Assembly: GCA_017510405.1 (NCBI GenBank)
Contig: JAFWNG010000041.1
Location: forward strand, 57,192-121,191
From: Solobacterium sp.
GTDB lineage: Bacteria > Bacillota_I > Bacilli_A > Erysipelotrichales > Erysipelotrichaceae
Direction: 5' to 3'
DNA length: 64,000 nt
Below the pieces are notes generated by a model, which ran no database searches, was not told the DNA's origin, and saw only the letters and a program-made list of their open reading frames with translations. This document shows, one piece after another, positions 53,875 to 62,253 of this stretch. The translations under genes were made by a program, and so were the position numbers. Within the stretch, counting starts at the first letter, position 1. Each line of letters starts with the position of its first letter.

Positions 53875-54532
53875 GTTTTCTACCTTCTTTTTTCTTATGA
53901 GTTCTCTCGAACTCACTAGGATAGCGTATAAATGCCACTTTATCTGAGTATTCCCCAAAAACATCATCGGGCATGAAACCATGAACCAAAACAACTTGAG
54001 GTAATAATTGGTCAAGCATTACAGGTAATCCTGCTTTAAAGATTTCTCGCAGCTTTTTATCCTTAAGGCAACCATGCGTGCTAATGCAAATAATGCTATT
54101 CTTTGGAACACCTAAAAAGCAGAAGTTGTATGTTGATTCATCGCCCCATCGGATATTTGGGATGACCGGAATTCCCTGCTTCTGCAGATAGAATCCTACT
54201 GCACGATTCATATATGTATTGGCTTGCTGCAAGCAAGGGGATTGTCCGATCGCAATTGAACAATCTGGAGTAATCACACCATCAAACTGTTTCAGCAGAT
54301 CGAGATACATCGTTGTGGCTGTAAGTGCGCGCGAAAATTGTTTATCGTGCATATAAAAGTGAATATAGGCCCTTTTGGATTTAGAGGTTTTTATTCTGCT
54401 AAATGGAACAATATCCTGCGGTACCTGTGTGTTATGAAGATTCATCATCATTGGAATTCCAGGATCACCAACAAATGTTGCACCCTCGACGAGGTACGAC
54501 TGGAATCCATCATCAAAAACACTTTTTCGCAT
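53858..54532 (-). CDS. DUF4417-family protein
   Basis: 224 aa. Family text: VFDDGFQ, VPFSR, VITPDCSIAIG, GIPVIPNIRWGD and ISTHGCLKD, as in DUF4417 proteins carried by phages and integrative elements. Function unknown. GGGAGG ribosome site. Overlaps the toxin-like gene by 17 bp. Confidence 0.82.
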   Translation of the reverse strand: MRKSVFDDGFQSYLVEGATFVGDPGIPMMMNLHNTQVPQDIVPFSRIKTSKSKRAYIHFYMHDKQFSRALTATTMYLDLLKQFDGVITPDCSIAIGQSPCLQQANTYMNRAVGFYLQKQGIPVIPNIRWGDESTYNFCFLGVPKNSIICISTHGCLKDKKLREIFKAGLPVMLDQLLPQVVLVHGFMPDDVFGEYSDKVAFIRYPSEFERTHKKKEGRKHGTGL

Positions 54533-54575
54533 ATTTTATCTTTTCCTCCCTGCGATTATGCGCGTGAATGCGAAA

Positions 54576-54658
54576 TGTCAAGTTAAAGACTTGCGTCTTG
54601 AGAGACTAGCTATCCCGTGATAAAATATGCTTTGCTAGAGTGTTTTTACACGGGATAG
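54576..54658. promoter_or_regulatory. Upstream region of the DUF4417 operon with 10-bp inverted repeat
   Basis: Arms CTATCCCGTG (54610-54619) and CACGGGATAG (54649-54658) are 29 bp apart. A TTGACA box on the minus strand lies at 54576-54581. It may be an operator for the nearby XRE regulator or another factor. Confidence 0.45.
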
Positions 54659-54730
54659 ATCGATTGCTTATGTAATCGGTCTTTCTTTTATGTTGTGTTT
54701 GTCATTTGATCCTCCCGAGATTGATAATAA

Positions 54731-55297
54731 TCATTCGATATTGTCAGAAAGAAACAGATTAATCAGTTCCTTTTCTGACTCAAATATTGCATTCCCATAA
54801 ATACAGCAGCGGTTATTGAGTCCAGACAAAGTGTTCCTAGCCTGGGAAACACTGATTTGAAAGCGAGAAATCAATTCAACTTCACTATTAATGCCAAGAT
54901 AGATAACAAGCGGCGTAGGACATCGAAGGTATCTGGCAAAATGATCACAAAGATCATCTTCATTTTCATTTGTATCCTCTTCAACAATATGTTTAATTTC
55001 ATGTCCTAATGTCGACTGAATCCGCGCAGGCGTTAAATGATCACCATATTTATCGTTATATATAATAGTGGGCGGATTGTTGTAGCAAGCCGGCAAGAAG
55101 AATCCATCTTTTGACTTCTTCAAAAATACTGCAAGCATTTTAACGTCATCTTCATATGCTGAATAGGGAATGACATTGAACCCCATTTTTCTACATAATT
55201 CGAACAGATCTAATGGATACTCTCTAATTCCATAATCAATCAGAATATCTCTTGCCAGTTTATCTACCCGTTCGTATTCTATCCCAGATCTATGCAT
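54731..55297 (-). CDS. ImmA/IrrE-family metallopeptidase
   Basis: 188 aa. Zinc motif HEIKH (HExxH) in LGHEIKHIVEEDTNENEDD with a downstream Glu; the N-terminal ~110 residues match the family. Such proteases cleave the partner XRE repressor to switch on a mobile element. It starts 1 bp after the XRE gene's stop (GGAG ribosome site inside it). Confidence 0.9.
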   Translation of the reverse strand: MHRSGIEYERVDKLARDILIDYGIREYPLDLFELCRKMGFNVIPYSAYEDDVKMLAVFLKKSKDGFFLPACYNNPPTIIYNDKYGDHLTPARIQSTLGHEIKHIVEEDTNENEDDLCDHFARYLRCPTPLVIYLGINSEVELISRFQISVSQARNTLSGLNNRCCIYGNAIFESEKELINLFLSDNIE

Positions 55298-55298
55298 C

Positions 55299-55610
55299 TT
55301 ACTCCTTTCTGCTTTTAAGCATACTAATAATCAAATTGGTTTCTTCCTCAGTAAGCTCATTCCCCCTTCGAGCAATTACGAGTGAAATGTCATCATAAGC
55401 ACTGTGAATTGAATTAGCATCAAGCAAATCGTTAATATCCAGGTTCAAAACTCTTGCAAAGTTCGTGATGATGTCAATTCTGGGAGTTCTTTCACCTTTC
55501 AAATATCTTGAAACTGACGGTTCGGTTATGCCAGAAAGTTCAGACAACTTTTTTTGATTAATACCTTTTTCGTCCATGGCTTTCTTGACTTTGGCAACCC
55601 ATGTTTTCAT
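55299..55610 (-). CDS. XRE-family helix-turn-helix repressor
   Basis: 103 aa. HTH at ~15-70 (GINQKKLSELSGITEPSVSRYLKGERTPRIDIITNFARVLNLDINDLL). Together with ImmA it forms a repressor-antirepressor pair. It likely controls its own promoter (55643-55692). Confidence 0.9.
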   Translation of the reverse strand: MKTWVAKVKKAMDEKGINQKKLSELSGITEPSVSRYLKGERTPRIDIITNFARVLNLDINDLLDANSIHSAYDDISLVIARRGNELTEEETNLIISMLKSRKE

Positions 55611-55642
55611 CCTTTCTATAGCCCTCCTATATTCTTACTTAC

Positions 55643-55692
55643 ATTATAATTTCATAATGGTAATTGTCAAATTGAAATTTCACTTTGGTAAT
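55643..55692 (-). promoter_or_regulatory. XRE/ImmA promoter with two 16-bp operators
   Basis: TTGACA (55665-55670), 16 bp, TATAAT (55643-55648). Operator 1 (55649-55664) is ATTACCANNNTGAAAT and exactly fills the spacer; operator 2 (55677-55692) repeats it upstream of the -35, 28 bp away. This is a typical layout for a repressor that blocks its own promoter. Confidence 0.8.
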
Positions 55693-55822
55693 CATCAATG
55701 AGTTAAGACAGAAATAAATAGTAATATTATCAAGAAGTAGAGCTTCTGTTGAAGTTGTCTTTGAAATAATGACAAACCGGAAATATAAACAATCCAAAAC
55801 TGGTGACGGATGGACTAAGCAT

Positions 55823-55999
55823 TAAAAAACCGCGCAAATACGCGGTTTTAGAGTGGAGCTGAGAGGGTCTGGAACAGTGTTTTCTTATATGAATCTTGCT
55901 GTTCTATACCCTCTTTAACGTTCGAAATCATTTATTTACAGCTGTATTTTGCCATATACAAGTTATATTTTTAGGAGTCGGTCCTGAAAGTCGGTCCCA
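55823..55999 (-). repeat. Cassette-boundary repeat, copy D
   Basis: Core 55855-55877 differs from the others at one base (GAGAGG for GAGGGG). Hairpin CCGCG/CGCGG with T/A runs. The far half resembles copy A most (ACAGCTGTATTTTGCCATATAC). Ends with two GTCGGTCC boxes, and the ATPase stump follows. Confidence 0.88.
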
Positions 56000-56003
56000 A
56001 TCA

Positions 56004-56128
56004 CTATCGTGGCTGGAACAAATCATCCAGAATGACCTGGCTTTGAATCATGTTGCTGTATTTATTGTTTTTTACACCAAACGTTGTGATCATAGTTATT
56101 CCGATCTGCTTATTTTCTGCTGTTTCTG
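56004..56128 (-). pseudogene. C-terminal stump of a second AAA ATPase/DUF234 gene
   Basis: About 40 codons reading ITMITTFGVKNNKYSNMIQS then QVILDDLF, matching the end of the intact ATPase at 46016. The rest is gone; the frame begins at the HAD gene's stop at 56130. Its stop lies 4 bp before repeat D, as with the intact gene and copy A. Confidence 0.85.
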
Positions 56129-56129
56129 A

Positions 56130-56981
56130 TCAGCGAAGTCCGTCGATATGTCTGTACAGGGATGCCGCGATCCCGTCCTCATCGTTGGAGAGGGTGACTT
56201 CATCCGCGGCTGCCTTTAAGGCATCGGTGGCGTTGCCCATAGCCACTCCGATTCCGGCGTACTCAAGCATGGATGTGTCGTTTTCGGCGTCGCCGAAGGC
56301 AATCATTTCTTCCGCTGCATATCCAAGTTTTGTGAAAGCAGCGTCGATGGCTTTTGCCTTGTCTACGTTTTTCGCGGTGAATTCATAATAGAAGGGAGCA
56401 GTGAACATGCATGAGAGCCTGTCTTTGAACGGTGCGCCCATCTCTTCATAATGATCGCACAGGTATTCCGGTTCCCCTGCCGTGAGAATCTTTTCAATCG
56501 GATAATCCGCGAAGGCGGCCAGATCTTTCTTTTCGCAGAGAATATATCCGTTGCCGCGCGATTCATATTCGATGACATTGAAGACGATATCAGAACCGAT
56601 ATTCCTGTGGATCATGCCGGAGAACACATCATTGGTATACATGTATTCATCCTTGATGATGATCGGACTGACTCTGAACTTTTTCATGTGTTCAAGTACT
56701 TCTTTTCCCTCTTCAATGCTCATCGGCTGATGAAAGAAAACCTCTTTCGTCTGACAGTCCATCACCTTGGCGCCGTTGTAGCAGACAAAGATACCGTGAT
56801 GATTCTGCATATCCAGAACATCCGCCCATTGATATAAACCCTGGTCAGCTCTGCCGCTGGCAATGACAAGACGAATGCCTTTATCCTGTGCCTTCAGAAG
56901 CGCTTCTTTTGTTTTCGGCGTGATGATTTTCTTTGAATTGGCCAGTGTGCCGTCGATATCAAGCAGAATTGCACGGATCAT
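56130..56981 (-). CDS. Cof-type HAD phosphatase
   Basis: 283 aa. Motif I LLDIDGTL (Asp8/Asp10), motif IV GDAENDTSM. Same class as 559-1389 but only loosely alike. AAAGGA ribosome site. Followed by and in the same direction as the acetyltransferase and PHP genes; probably sugar-phosphate dephosphorylation. Confidence 0.9.
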   Translation of the reverse strand: MIRAILLDIDGTLANSKKIITPKTKEALLKAQDKGIRLVIASGRADQGLYQWADVLDMQNHHGIFVCYNGAKVMDCQTKEVFFHQPMSIEEGKEVLEHMKKFRVSPIIIKDEYMYTNDVFSGMIHRNIGSDIVFNVIEYESRGNGYILCEKKDLAAFADYPIEKILTAGEPEYLCDHYEEMGAPFKDRLSCMFTAPFYYEFTAKNVDKAKAIDAAFTKLGYAAEEMIAFGDAENDTSMLEYAGIGVAMGNATDALKAAADEVTLSNDEDGIAASLYRHIDGLR

Positions 56982-57002
56982 ATCTTTTTATCCTTTCATC
57001 AA

Positions 57003-57584
57003 TCAGTCTGTCAGTTCTTCATCCTGGTCGATGAAGCGGATGATTTTTGCGGGAACACCGGCTGCCAGTGCGTTGTCCGGAAGATCTTTTGTGACAACCG
57101 CTCCTGCTGCGATGACACATCCGTTTCCGACCGTGACGCCGGGCATGACTGAAACATTGGCGCCAAGCCAGCAGTTATCACCGATGGTGATGGGCAATGC
57201 TTTCTCCAGTCCCTGGTTTCTGTATCTGTATTGAAGCGGATGAGCAGCGGTATATAGTCCGCAATACGGACCTATAAAAACATGGGAGCCAATGGTGATC
57301 TTTGCCCCATCCATGAGATAGCAGTTTGAATTGATGAATACATCTTCACCCAGTGAAATATTTGTTCCGTAGTCACATGTAAACGGCAGGATCAGCGCCA
57401 GATGATCCGGCTCATAGCCAAGCAGTTCATGGATCAGAGACTGAATTTCTTCATTATCCTCAACGGACAGTTTGTTCAGTCTGCTTAATAAGGAAATGGC
57501 ACGGTCTCTTAATTTCAGCAGTTCTTCATTGTAATTGGCATCGTACCACTTGCCGGATGCCATCTTTTCAATTTCACTCATCAT
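57003..57584 (-). CDS. Maltose O-acetyltransferase-like hexapeptide-repeat enzyme
   Basis: 193 aa. N-terminal Mac domain (KMASGKWYDANYNEELLKLRDRA), then left-handed beta-helix hexapeptide repeats. Catalytic His in AAHPL; acetyl-CoA site near GANVSVMPGVTVG. Transfers acetyl groups to sugars such as maltose or galactosides, perhaps for detoxification. Overlaps the PHP gene by ATGA. Confidence 0.92.
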   Translation of the reverse strand: MMSEIEKMASGKWYDANYNEELLKLRDRAISLLSRLNKLSVEDNEEIQSLIHELLGYEPDHLALILPFTCDYGTNISLGEDVFINSNCYLMDGAKITIGSHVFIGPYCGLYTAAHPLQYRYRNQGLEKALPITIGDNCWLGANVSVMPGVTVGNGCVIAAGAVVTKDLPDNALAAGVPAKIIRFIDQDEELTD

Positions 57585-58447
57585 AAAGTATGGAAGATCG
57601 GTTTCATGTGATCAAATGTGCAGATTTCCGTAAAGCCGATCTCATCTCTTAAAATCTGATAGCCTTCATCCAGATGATCTGCCAGCATTTTTGAGACATG
57701 GGCGTCGGAACCGGCCGTGAGGATCTTACCGCCAAGGTCTTTGTAAAGTTTTAAGATCGCGCGGCTTGGCTGTGTGTCTTTCAAGCCGTATTTCCAGCTG
57801 GAGGTATTGAGCTCAATGCCTTTGCCGTCGGCAATTGCCAGTTTCAGGATTTCCGCGATCATATCTTTCACATTTTCAAAGGGATATACGCCATTTTCAT
57901 CGTAGCGGACAATCAGATCCAGATGGGCAAGGACGGAATAGTCTTTGAAAATCTTCTGGGTTTCATATATTTCCCGATAATATTCTTCGTTGTATTCTTT
58001 CTGTGTTTTTCCCCTTTGGAAATCCTGTGTCCAGAATTCAAGGTTATTCACCTGATGCATGGACATCAGCACAAAGTCAAGCTGATCCGCATAGGTGTCA
58101 TAGAGTTTCTGAAACATGTCCGCAGTGATCGTCTGAATCCCGAATTCCAGACCCTTCCTGATCACGATCTGTCCTTTATAGGTTTCTCTCATCCGGTCAA
58201 TCTTCGAGAAATATTCCGGATAATTGACATTAGCCAAAGGCTCTTTGCCTGCCACGCCTGAGCTCATGGCATCGCCGCCCCGCCAGACAATGCTGCCTTC
58301 CGACCAGTCTTTTTTAATGCCGTAATCCACATGATCGGTAAAGCATATTTCATCCAGTTTCAGCTCAATCGCCCGCTCAATCTGGTTCTCCATTCTTTCC
58401 CGTGAGTCATCGGAAAATTCACAGTGTAAATGATAATCTGCCCTCAT
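57581..58447 (-). CDS. PHP-domain phosphatase (HisJ/histidinol-phosphatase-like)
   Basis: 288 aa. Metal-binding motifs DYHLHCEFSDDS and CFTDHVDYG, later MSMHQVNN, HLDLIVRYD and GSDAH. The class removes phosphate from histidinol phosphate or other monoesters. No histidine genes are near, so a sugar substrate is more likely. AAAGGAG ribosome site. Confidence 0.88.
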   Translation of the reverse strand: MRADYHLHCEFSDDSRERMENQIERAIELKLDEICFTDHVDYGIKKDWSEGSIVWRGGDAMSSGVAGKEPLANVNYPEYFSKIDRMRETYKGQIVIRKGLEFGIQTITADMFQKLYDTYADQLDFVLMSMHQVNNLEFWTQDFQRGKTQKEYNEEYYREIYETQKIFKDYSVLAHLDLIVRYDENGVYPFENVKDMIAEILKLAIADGKGIELNTSSWKYGLKDTQPSRAILKLYKDLGGKILTAGSDAHVSKMLADHLDEGYQILRDEIGFTEICTFDHMKPIFHTL

Positions 58448-58459
58448 AGTATTCTCCTT

Positions 58460-59404
58460 TCAGTCCTTTTTCAGCAGGTTGTTTATGCCGATTGATATCA
58501 GTCCTTTCTGAACCGTGGCATAGAAGTCATTGATTCTTTCCAGCTTCGGCAGCTGGGAAGATGGAATGTTGAATCGTGAAAGATCCGGATCACCCGAAAT
58601 ATCTTCGCTGTAATAACCGATATATTCGGGATTCAGGATGGCACATAAAGCGGCCGCCTGCTTTTCCAGCAGATCTTTCGGATCTGTCTGTTTTTCAAAA
58701 GGAATCAGATGAATCTCACCTGCGGCGTGAGAGAAACCGTTGTAGAGCTTTCTGTCGATCAGAATTCCGCAGCCGTTGCAGGCAATATATGACTGATATA
58801 AAACAGCCAGATTCCGTACGCCGGGATGTAAGTGTGAAAAACCGATGCAGGCACTGTTGACATCATTCTCAATGACACAGGGCAGCCCGGTTTCATTGCG
58901 GATCAGTGATCCGGGATCGGTATTGCGGAGTGCTTCAATATCGCATACTTCGATCCTGCCGGAGGCACAGACACCGGGAATACTGATACAGACACAGGCG
59001 ATCAAAGGATCTTTTTCCAGAAGTTTCCTTAATACCCCATCCAGGATTTCCATCCCGCCGGTTTCATCAGTTTCAATAACAGAAGCACATTCATTTCCTG
59101 CAAGATCAGATGCGAAAGCGGTGAATGTGTGATGATCTTTTCCATATTGGGCTATCAAAGTACCGATATGGGCATAATCTTTATTGAGTGTATATTGCTT
59201 GGACTTCCTGCCGACTGTCGAGTCCGCCTTTCCGACCAGCAGGATTTCCCTTCGCTCCTGCAGGAATTTCAGTACATTGGTTGTGCCCGCAAGAGAAAGA
59301 CCGGTTTCATCGCTCAGCTCATTTTTTGTCCAGATTCCGCCTCTGTAAAAACATGAACGGATGTCCCGGATATTCTCAGTCTTCAGTTCATTGATTCGGG
59401 TCAT
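58460..59404 (-). CDS. ROK-family transcriptional regulator
   Basis: 314 aa. N-terminal winged helix (RIWTKNELSDETGLSLAGTTNVLKFLQERREI-like), then a ROK domain with VCISIPGV and ENDVNSACIG. The ROK zinc cluster is missing, so it probably senses but does not phosphorylate sugar. Starts the PHP-Maa-HAD operon. A 21-bp operator-like element lies just upstream (59436). Confidence 0.88.
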   Translation of the reverse strand: MTRINELKTENIRDIRSCFYRGGIWTKNELSDETGLSLAGTTNVLKFLQERREILLVGKADSTVGRKSKQYTLNKDYAHIGTLIAQYGKDHHTFTAFASDLAGNECASVIETDETGGMEILDGVLRKLLEKDPLIACVCISIPGVCASGRIEVCDIEALRNTDPGSLIRNETGLPCVIENDVNSACIGFSHLHPGVRNLAVLYQSYIACNGCGILIDRKLYNGFSHAAGEIHLIPFEKQTDPKDLLEKQAAALCAILNPEYIGYYSEDISGDPDLSRFNIPSSQLPKLERINDFYATVQKGLISIGINNLLKKD

Positions 59405-59435
59405 TTTATACTCACCTCAGTGCTATCTTATCATG

Positions 59436-59456
59436 TTTCGTTATAATGTGTCGAAA
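59436..59456. promoter_or_regulatory. ROK operator-like element, site 1
   Basis: TTTCGTTATAATGTGTCGAAA: outer palindrome TTTCG/CGAAA with shared middle. Two related sites at 60958 and 61024. Confidence 0.65.
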
Positions 59457-59531
59457 AACACCCTGCAGCTTCCTGCATTCTTCTGACAGGCAGACCTGCC
59501 TCACTGAAAAGTCTGGTTTTTACGAGACATT

Positions 59532-60944
59532 TCATTTCTTGTGGCTTGTCTGTCTGATCAGTTCCCTTTGACCCAGGATCAAGGTGCCCAGGAACATATA
59601 CTCTTTCATATCCCGGATCTGAATGATTTCAGGAATGTATTCGGAAGGAATCTTCCAGCGCAGTTTTTTTATGATCTGTTCCGTATCCGGCGTCATGTCA
59701 CTCTGCAGACAGATTGCCTGCGGGCCGAGAACCGATATGACTGCAATCAGGAATTTGACAACGATCTCAAGCGCGCCTTCCGGTGTCCAGATCATTTCAT
59801 CCGGATTGCCTGAATACTGCATTTCCGGAACCAGATATTTTATTTCCCCGGCGATGGAATTCAATCCTGTGACCAGACAGCGGTTGATGACAATTCCCTG
59901 ACCGGCCTGATAATGACCGGTGGGCTGAAAATGAAAGACGATGTTATCGTACTGATCCTGCTGTGCGCACCAGCCCACAGCGGCAGCGTTTGTATCATTT
60001 GTCACGAAACACGGAATGCCTGAATAAGCCTGCAGCTTTGCGGCGACATCTGTGTTGTCAAAACCTTCCAGCGGCAGTTTCACATGCCCCTCATTGACAA
60101 TACCCGGAAGCGAAACGCCGATCAGCCGGATATCCTGGTATTGAGCCATAACGGTATCGAGAATGTCATAGAAGTCAGACATCCAGAACTGTGCTTTGAT
60201 CGTTTCTCTGTCAAAGATGATCTTTCCATTCTCATAAAGTCTGACATACGCTTTGGAACCTTCCGCCATATTCAGAATACTGACCGCAAGCGTACGGGGC
60301 ATGTCATCAAAACCAGGCAGCCGGATCGGTGAGACTTCAGCTGAGGAAGCCCGCTTTTTCCGCAATGAAGAGCGGACCATTTCAATCAGTGCGCCGCAGT
60401 CATAGCTGCCAAAGATCCGCGAAGGAATTCTCATGACAAGCCTGTCACGGAATACATCAGTGAAGCTTTTGAATTTATGGGCAGCCTGCGGTGCGATCAA
60501 AATAACGTCATAATCATTCCCGCTCTGAAACACCTTTGACCAGTCAACAGCGTCAAAATGGTAATCCAGACACAGTGTCTGTGCGGCTGCGTTCAGCTGC
60601 TGTGCAAAAAAGGAAGTCGTCAGACCGCTTGTGCAGCAAAGCAGTATTCTTGCCGTTCTTTCGTTTTTCAGATTGAGGAATACTTCCTTCATTTCCAGAA
60701 ACAGCCCGCTGGAATGAGCGGGATCATTCAGCTGGAAATGGATAAAAAATTTCACCTCATCTGTTTCCTTTTTGACAATCCGGAATTCCACGATGTCCTG
60801 ATCATAGAAGTTGATTTCACCTTCCGCATAATCAGATGTCATTTTGTAATGATTCTCATCAAGACAGATCATTTCATAGCCCGGATCAGGTTCGCTGATC
60901 TGTGCAATAAATCTTTTTTTCAGGCTGTCCGAAGTGTTTGACAT
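59532..60944 (-). CDS. PTS EIIB (lactose/cellobiose-type) fused to a ROK-like domain
   Basis: 470 aa. Residues ~1-95 are unknown. Residues ~97-195 are a Lac/Cel-type EIIB with the phospho-Cys loop LLCCTSGLTTS (Cys104). Residues ~210-460 are ROK-like (GVSLPGIVNEG, NDTNAAAVGW, SIAGEIKYLVPE) without the zinc cluster. No typical DNA-binding helix-turn-helix is visible, so it may act as a phosphorylation-state sensor. Two copies of the 21-bp operator-like element flank its promoter. Confidence 0.85.
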   Translation of the reverse strand: MSNTSDSLKKRFIAQISEPDPGYEMICLDENHYKMTSDYAEGEINFYDQDIVEFRIVKKETDEVKFFIHFQLNDPAHSSGLFLEMKEVFLNLKNERTARILLCCTSGLTTSFFAQQLNAAAQTLCLDYHFDAVDWSKVFQSGNDYDVILIAPQAAHKFKSFTDVFRDRLVMRIPSRIFGSYDCGALIEMVRSSLRKKRASSAEVSPIRLPGFDDMPRTLAVSILNMAEGSKAYVRLYENGKIIFDRETIKAQFWMSDFYDILDTVMAQYQDIRLIGVSLPGIVNEGHVKLPLEGFDNTDVAAKLQAYSGIPCFVTNDTNAAAVGWCAQQDQYDNIVFHFQPTGHYQAGQGIVINRCLVTGLNSIAGEIKYLVPEMQYSGNPDEMIWTPEGALEIVVKFLIAVISVLGPQAICLQSDMTPDTEQIIKKLRWKIPSEYIPEIIQIRDMKEYMFLGTLILGQRELIRQTSHKK

Positions 60945-60957
60945 AGTTGTTCTCCTA

Positions 60958-60978
60958 TTTCGTCACATTGTGTCGTTT
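60958..60978. promoter_or_regulatory. ROK operator-like element, site 2
   Basis: TTTCGTCACATTGTGTCGTTT, downstream of the -10 box of the EIIB-ROK promoter (about +13 to +33). Confidence 0.65.
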
Positions 60979-60990
60979 TACTGCAAGCAC

Positions 60991-61019
60991 AATATAGCCT
61001 GTATAAACAGAGATGTCAA
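60991..61019 (-). promoter_or_regulatory. Sigma-A promoter of the EIIB-ROK gene
   Basis: TTGACA (61014-61019), exactly 17 bp, TATATT (60991-60996). Near-perfect consensus, framed by operator sites 2 and 3. Confidence 0.8.
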
Positions 61020-61023
61020 TCTA

Positions 61024-61044
61024 TTTCGTTACATTTTGTCGAAA
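61024..61044. promoter_or_regulatory. ROK operator-like element, site 3
   Basis: TTTCGTTACATTTTGTCGAAA, 5 bp upstream of the -35 box. Confidence 0.65.
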
Positions 61045-61055
61045 TAGATTACAGC

Positions 61056-61080
61056 AAAGGAAAAGGCCGCATGGCCTTTG
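61056..61080 (-). terminator. Terminator of the NTF2-like gene
   Basis: Minus-strand stem AAAGGCC/GGCCTTT, 4-nt loop, TTTCC tail. Moderate T run. Confidence 0.6.
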
Positions 61081-61088
61081 ACCCGGGA

Positions 61089-61484
61089 TCACACTTTCGA
61101 GTAATGGAGATGGGCGATTTTCCAGCCGTTTCCGCTCTTTCTGAGCAGCTGTGTTTCCAGGCCACTGATTCCGTATTCAGAGCCATCCTCCCGCAGGATG
61201 CATTCTGTCCGGTAGGCAAAAATCACAACTGCGGTTGTTTCATCCAGAAACCGGACGGACGGCTGCCCTTCGGCAATCAGATCGATCGATGCATATTTCG
61301 CCTGTATTCCGCCGATCAGAAAATCTTTGTAAACAGAATCAAGGCCTTTGAAAAGATTGCCGACTGAGATCAGCGTGACATCCTCATCCAGCCATAATGA
61401 TCTGAAATCAGTCTCATTCTGTGTATGCACCGCCTGAATATACGCGTTCACCAGATTCAATACTTCCTTTTTATCAGAATTCAT
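61089..61484 (-). CDS. NTF2/SnoaL-like (DUF4440-type) protein
   Basis: 131 aa from the ATG at 61484, placed after GGGGGG; a longer frame to 61577 lacks a site. Cone-shaped NTF2-like fold pattern (VNAYIQAVHTQNETDFRSLW...TLISVGN...GWKIAHLHYS). These bind small ligands or act as isomerases. Single gene. No function assigned. Confidence 0.8.
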   Translation of the reverse strand: MNSDKKEVLNLVNAYIQAVHTQNETDFRSLWLDEDVTLISVGNLFKGLDSVYKDFLIGGIQAKYASIDLIAEGQPSVRFLDETTAVVIFAYRTECILREDGSEYGISGLETQLLRKSGNGWKIAHLHYSKV

Positions 61485-61722
61485 AAATTTCCCCCCGATC
61501 AAGTGTTTCCATGATACCGTATGCTTCGCACTCCTGCAAGCAGTGTATTTGCGCTGATCATTATCTCTGATATACACAAAATAATATTGTGACGACAGTC
61601 ATATTTGATCGGTTTGGGAAGACTGATTTTGAGAACAACATCATGAGTCTGACTAAAACCATTCCAAATGTCGTAAGTATCTATCCGGAAGATTCACAAA
61701 GACAAGTTCAGAAAATGAAACT

Positions 61723-62178
61723 CTATCGGCACTTGATAATCAAATGTTCAAGTTTAGCCGAGATGGCTGTTTTTATGGTGATGTTCAACGATGTAGTGGG
61801 CAGTACATGAATGGGTACAGTGAGAGCCTGACACATTCTTGAGAAAGCCATTACGCTTGGCTTTTCCTCGTTTGAAAGAAACAGATATCTCAGATCCGTT
61901 CTGCATAATGACGCAAGTGTGCTCAGTGTATTAATGCCATTCATATATCCGAACAGCATTGTCTTGATCAGCATTCCGCGATCGTGACTGTTTGTGTTAT
62001 TCGATCTGATCGGTTTTACATACTGACTGAAATCTACTCCTTTAACCGCTTCAAGAAACGAGAACACTTCCTCTTCCTGATCAAGTGCCAGTAATGTATT
62101 TACTGGCAAGCTCAGCTGAACTGCATTATAATAAGTTCGCTGATCAGGTAGGGCGAGTACTTGATTAGCATTTTTCAT
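61723..62178 (-). pseudogene. Truncated IS1182/DUF772-type transposase
   Basis: 151 codons of the N-terminal domain (VFSFLEAVKGVDFSQYV, MLIKTMLFGYMNG, CRTDLRYLFLSN...PSVMAFSRM). The catalytic DDE part is absent. No terminal inverted repeats were found by eye. Confidence 0.82.
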
Positions 62179-62200
62179 ATCTATATTTTACTACATGCAT

Positions 62201-62242
62201 GAAGAAAGGGGCTGTTTCAGTTTTTTCAACTGTTACAGCCCC
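62201..62242 (-). terminator. Terminator of the sugar MFS gene
   Basis: Minus-strand stem GGGGCTGT/ACAGCCCC with an inner AACAGTTG-like pairing and a T-rich tail. Confidence 0.75.
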
Positions 62243-62253
62243 TCCGTAAAAGA

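Noticed and set aside
45782..55999. The four repeats as a CRISPR array
   Set aside because: Repeats are ~130-180 bp long and kilobases apart with genes between them; no cas gene is seen.
61589..61810. 73-codon plus-strand open frame before the transposase remnant
   Set aside because: Runs antisense into the IS1182-type fragment, with no ribosome site or domain.
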